Part shown: positions 61,396-64,000 of the stretch, piece after piece | Layout: the number at the start of each line of letters is the position of its first letter | Numbering within the stretch: position 1 is the first letter of the stretch | Assembly (NCBI GenBank): GCA_016938685.1 | Contig: JAFGUD010000235.1 | Span: 44,883-108,882 of the forward strand | Direction of reading: 5' to 3' | DNA length: 64,000 nt | DNA from: Bacteroidales bacterium | Lineage (GTDB): Bacteria > Bacteroidota > Bacteroidia > Bacteroidales > JAFGUD01 | The notes under the pieces: model-generated | Seen by the model: the letters and a program-made list of their open reading frames with translations, nothing else | Told to the model about the DNA's origin: nothing | The model's database searches: none | Made by a program: the position numbers and the translations under genes

Positions 61396-62049
61396 ATGCG
61401 CAAAATTATTTTTATTATTTTTATTGTTTTTTTTCAAATTTCTGCTTTTTCACAAGAAAAATTTGATGATCATATTCCAATTTATTTTTTTGGAGTTAGA
61501 ATAATTACTACGAATAGTGGAGTTGGGCAATATTTTATAATTTACGCTCCAAATGGCACGATTGAAGATGTTCAAACTATTACAAAAAACGATTTTTTAA
61601 AACAAGCGCAAGGTTTTGCTCCTTCTGATGCAAATATCAAATCTGAAAATTTTTTCACAAAATACGGAGCATTTGATAGTTTAGCAATAATGAGAGAAGT
61701 TATAGCTTCAATTTATCCTGTTCCAACTGACGAAGTTCTTTATAATTACAAGAAAAGAACCAGATACAATAATCGTGTTGATTTTCTTTCTAAAAACCTA
61801 ATCAATAATCTTTGGAAACTTAGATATGCGATTTATCCTTTTATGTCGGGTTCAGAAGATACCCTGGGTTGGACAATGAATTTTGAAAACACATATATGC
61901 CACGACCAGAACAAATGCAGATACTTGAAGGTTACGGCTTAGATAAAATAAACGGTTATGTTTGGGGTGATAATCTTTTCAGACTATTTAAAGACATGCA
62001 AGATCCAAATTGGGTAGAAACATACAAAAAAGCAGGAAGTGATGACTAA
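61396..62049 (+). CDS. Exported protein of unknown function
   Basis: 217 residues with a signal peptide (MRKIIFIIFIVFFQISAFSQ). The mature part shows YFFGVRIITTNSG, RYNNRVDFLSKNLINNLWKLRYAIYPF and GWTMNFENTYMPRPEQMQIL. It looks like a conserved Bacteroidota protein, but I cannot name it. Its stop overlaps the start of the MazG-like gene, suggesting coupled translation of a periplasmic and a cytoplasmic protein. Confidence 0.75.
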   Translation: MRKIIFIIFIVFFQISAFSQEKFDDHIPIYFFGVRIITTNSGVGQYFIIYAPNGTIEDVQTITKNDFLKQAQGFAPSDANIKSENFFTKYGAFDSLAIMREVIASIYPVPTDEVLYNYKKRTRYNNRVDFLSKNLINNLWKLRYAIYPFMSGSEDTLGWTMNFENTYMPRPEQMQILEGYGLDKINGYVWGDNLFRLFKDMQDPNWVETYKKAGSDD

Positions 62050-62386
62050 TTTTAATAAACTGACAATAACAGATTTACAGCAAAGAGTTGATGATTGGAT
62101 AAAAGAATTTGGAGTTCGTTATTACAATGAATTAACGAATATGGCTATTCTTACCGAAGAAGTTGGCGAAGTTGCACGAATAATGGCGAGAAAATATGGC
62201 GAGCAATCGTCAAAAATTACTGATGAAAATTACGATTTAGGAGATGAACTTGCTGATGTTATTTTTGTTGTGACCTGTATTGCAAATCAAACAGGAATTG
62301 ATTTATCTGATTCTTTGGAACGTAATTTGAAGAAGAAAACAGAACGCGACAAAACAAGACATTGGGAAAATAAAAAACTTCTGTGA
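62042..62386 (+). CDS. MazG-like nucleotide pyrophosphohydrolase
   Basis: 114 residues from the ATG at 62042; a GTG three bases earlier is in frame. Short MazG fold: EEVGEVAR (39-46) and DELADVIFV (68-76) carry the Glu/Asp residues that bind Mg. It removes pyrophosphate from (non-canonical) nucleoside triphosphates. The length fits the single-domain group. It overlaps the preceding gene by eight bases. Confidence 0.88.
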   Translation: MTNFNKLTITDLQQRVDDWIKEFGVRYYNELTNMAILTEEVGEVARIMARKYGEQSSKITDENYDLGDELADVIFVVTCIANQTGIDLSDSLERNLKKKTERDKTRHWENKKLL

Positions 62387-62483
62387 TAAAATTTTTAGTT
62401 AAAAAAAAGCTGATTTTTAGTTTTTTTAAAAAAATTGTGTTAAAATTGCAAATCTATTTCTTAGAATATTTAATTTGAAGGTG

Positions 62484-62675
62484 ATGAAAAATACGGCTAT
62501 ATTTTTAGGAGTAACTATTTTGTTATTGTTATTACCTGTGTTAACTGCTTTAGGTCAACCTCCTCCACCACCACCGCAGGATATACCTATTGATGGTGGG
62601 CTATTGTTTTTGCTTTTTGGAGGTATTGGTTTAGCCGTTAAAAGTTTTTTCTCGAAAAAAAAGAATGAAAACTAA
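62484..62675 (+). CDS. Small proline-rich membrane protein with PIDGG motif
   Basis: 63 residues from the ATG at 62484, preceded by AAGG. Signal-like hydrophobic segment (1-24), six prolines in a row, then QDIPIDGG, a second hydrophobic segment (LLFLLFGGIGLAVKSFF) and a basic end (KKKNEN). The P-I-D-G-G plus helix plus basic tail recalls a short Bacteroidota C-terminal sorting signal that I remember as 'PID-CTERM', here without a mature domain in front. I cannot confirm the family. A terminator follows. Confidence 0.7.
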   Translation: MKNTAIFLGVTILLLLLPVLTALGQPPPPPPQDIPIDGGLLFLLFGGIGLAVKSFFSKKKNEN

Positions 62676-62693
62676 TTTTTTATAAAAATATTT

Positions 62694-62724
62694 AAGAGAT
62701 ACTTTTTGGTATCTCTTTTTTTTT
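62694..62724 (+). terminator. Terminator after the small PIDGG protein
   Basis: Perfect 8-bp stem AGAGATAC / GTATCTCT (62695-62702 and 62709-62716), 6-base loop, followed by a run of eight T. Confidence 0.88.
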
Positions 62725-62736
62725 GACTTTTGAACA

Positions 62737-63786
62737 ATGAATAAAAATATTTTTTCTATTGATATTGTTGAACAATTACAACAAATTATCAAAACCTATC
62801 CTCAGGATAAAATATTTGTTTTAGCTGACGAAAACACAGCGAAATATTGTTTCCCAATTATTAGCAAAGCTTTTAACTTTGATCCTATTGTTATAGAAAC
62901 CCCTATCGGTGAGAAGAATAAAAATATTCAAACAGCTACTTTTCTTTGGGAGTTCTTATCAAATCACAACGCCGACAGGAAATCATTACTCATTAATCTT
63001 GGTGGTGGTTTTATAACAGATCTCGGTGGTTTTGTTGCTTCAACTTTTCAACGTGGCATAGATTTTATAAATATTCCTACAACTCTTTTGGCGCAAGTAG
63101 ATGCTTCTATAGGTGGTAAAAACGGCGTGAATTTGAATGATATAAAAAATCAAATCGGATCTTTCAAATATCCAATTGTAAATTTAATTTCAACCACTTT
63201 TTTAGAAACTCTTCCAAAACGTCAATTAGTTGCAGGTTTTGCGGAAGTTGTCAAACATGCTTTAATTAGCTCCGAAAATGAATGGAATAAAATTCGTTTC
63301 TCAAATCCTGAATTTTTAGATTTTAGGTTTTTGCAAAATATTGTCGAAGATTCTGCCGGAATTAAACTTTCTTTTGTTAAATCAGATCCTGAGGAAAAAG
63401 GAATTAGAGAAGCTTTAAATTTTGGACATACAGTCGGACATGCTCTCGAAACATTTTTAACAAGAAAAGGTGTTGATATTCTTCATGGAGAAGCTGTTGC
63501 TATTGGATTGATCGCAGAACTTTTTCTGTCGAATAGAGTTTTTACTTTTGATTTTAAAAAACTTTTTGGAATTGCAGAATATATTGCAACTTACTTCCCC
63601 AGTTTTGATTTACATTACGATGATTATGAGGCAATTTATGAAATAATGAAACACGATAAAAAGAATAAAGAAAATAAAATAAGGTTTTCTTTGTTGAAAG
63701 ATATTGGACATATTGAAGTTAATCAGGTTTGTGAAAAAGAAGATGTTTTCGAAGCTTTAAATTTTTACTTTCAGGTTAAAAAATAA
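62737..63786 (+). CDS. aroB: 3-dehydroquinate synthase
   Basis: 349 residues; second step of the shikimate pathway (DAHP to 3-dehydroquinate). Seen: NLGGGFITDLGGFVAS with RGIDFINIPTTLLAQVDASIGGK (two parts, about 88-128), AEVVKHALI, and the zinc-binding NFGHTVGHALE (about 228-238) with LHGEAVAIGL. Complete. Preceded by a terminator; the gene starts 12 bp after its T-run, so its promoter probably lies further upstream or overlaps the terminator. Confidence 0.96.
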   Translation: MNKNIFSIDIVEQLQQIIKTYPQDKIFVLADENTAKYCFPIISKAFNFDPIVIETPIGEKNKNIQTATFLWEFLSNHNADRKSLLINLGGGFITDLGGFVASTFQRGIDFINIPTTLLAQVDASIGGKNGVNLNDIKNQIGSFKYPIVNLISTTFLETLPKRQLVAGFAEVVKHALISSENEWNKIRFSNPEFLDFRFLQNIVEDSAGIKLSFVKSDPEEKGIREALNFGHTVGHALETFLTRKGVDILHGEAVAIGLIAELFLSNRVFTFDFKKLFGIAEYIATYFPSFDLHYDDYEAIYEIMKHDKKNKENKIRFSLLKDIGHIEVNQVCEKEDVFEALNFYFQVKK

Positions 63787-63884
63787 CCAAAAACTCTCAT
63801 CATTATATAACTTTTTTTATTGCAGACTGTTGCACAACAAAACGTATTTTGAACTTTATAACTTTACAAACTTTCGACTCATAT

Positions 63885-64000
63885 ATGGAACCCAAAAATC
63901 CCTGCACACGAGACTGCAAATACAACGATAACAACGTCTGCTTTATTTGCCATAGAACAAAAAAAGAAATCTTTGAATGGGGCGATTATACTGATGAACA
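63885..64000 (+). CDS. DUF1289-like cysteine-rich protein (5' part only)
   Basis: 38 residues are visible before the window ends. The pattern NPCTRDCKYND...VCFICHRTKKEIFEWG (four cysteines, then R-T-x-x-E-I-x-x-W) is that of DUF1289, small Fe-S or metal-binding proteins of unknown function. The frame is open to base 64000. Confidence 0.8.
   Translation, partial: MEPKNPCTRDCKYNDNNVCFICHRTKKEIFEWGDYTDE

Noticed and set aside
1..64000. tRNA, rRNA, riboswitch or phage genes
   Set aside because: I looked through the intergenic regions and found no convincing cloverleaf, conserved riboswitch core or phage-type protein.

Overview
The window is an AT-rich piece of a Bacteroidota chromosome. The evidence is the gliding-motility ABC transporter (gldF, gldG and a distant gldA), a type IX secretion (T9SS) C-terminal tail fragment, a DUF5686 outer-membrane protein, LytS/LytTR signalling, many lipoproteins with a Ser-Cys-Lys-Asn lipobox context, and repeated TAnnTTTG boxes, the -7 element of this phylum. 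I cannot place it below phylum level. I see no tRNA, rRNA, CRISPR array, transposase or phage gene.

Layout. 1-2495: alaS (3' end cut by the window edge), divergent from a DUF4143-type ATPase. 4167-7474: gldF-gldG and a LolA-like protein. 7521-7627: a cluster of REP-like palindromes. 7661-12896: DUF5686 protein, a secreted amidotransferase-fold protein and proline dehydrogenase. 13032-21135: three tandem paralogous receptors, each with a lipobox, a periplasmic domain, seven membrane segments, a GAF-like region, a coiled coil and a SpoIIE phosphatase. 21296-30404: YfhO membrane protein, polysaccharide flippase, a divergent alanine dehydrogenase, a barrel-like protein, a propeller lipoprotein and gpmI. 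30432-34876: a NarL-type regulator divergent from a fourth SpoIIE phosphatase with propeller and PAS domains. 34967-40966: gpsA, an ATP-grasp protein, a PepSY protein and an ankyrin/zinc-ribbon protein. 40971-41671: a broken FG-GAP/T9SS gene.

41731-55221 is the most unusual part. A LytS kinase with a propeller-like sensor and its LytTR regulator lie next to ten lipoproteins and two larger exported proteins. The lipoproteins mix a few recurring domains (called A, B, C, D here), and two of them share a nearly identical leader on unrelated mature domains. Paired ACCGTT half-sites about 21 bp apart, matching the known LytTR operator layout, occur between the regulator and the array (44616-44645) and again before the last operon (51001-51050). 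My reading is a LytTR-controlled envelope lipoprotein system that I cannot match to anything named.

55278-64000 is mostly housekeeping: two tandem rhomboids, pdxA, a Sua5/YrdC protein, a GT39 glycosyltransferase, gldA, a secreted unknown, a MazG-like protein, a small proline-rich membrane protein, aroB and the start of a DUF1289 gene. REP-like palindromes recur at 49664, 50274-50358 and 60322.
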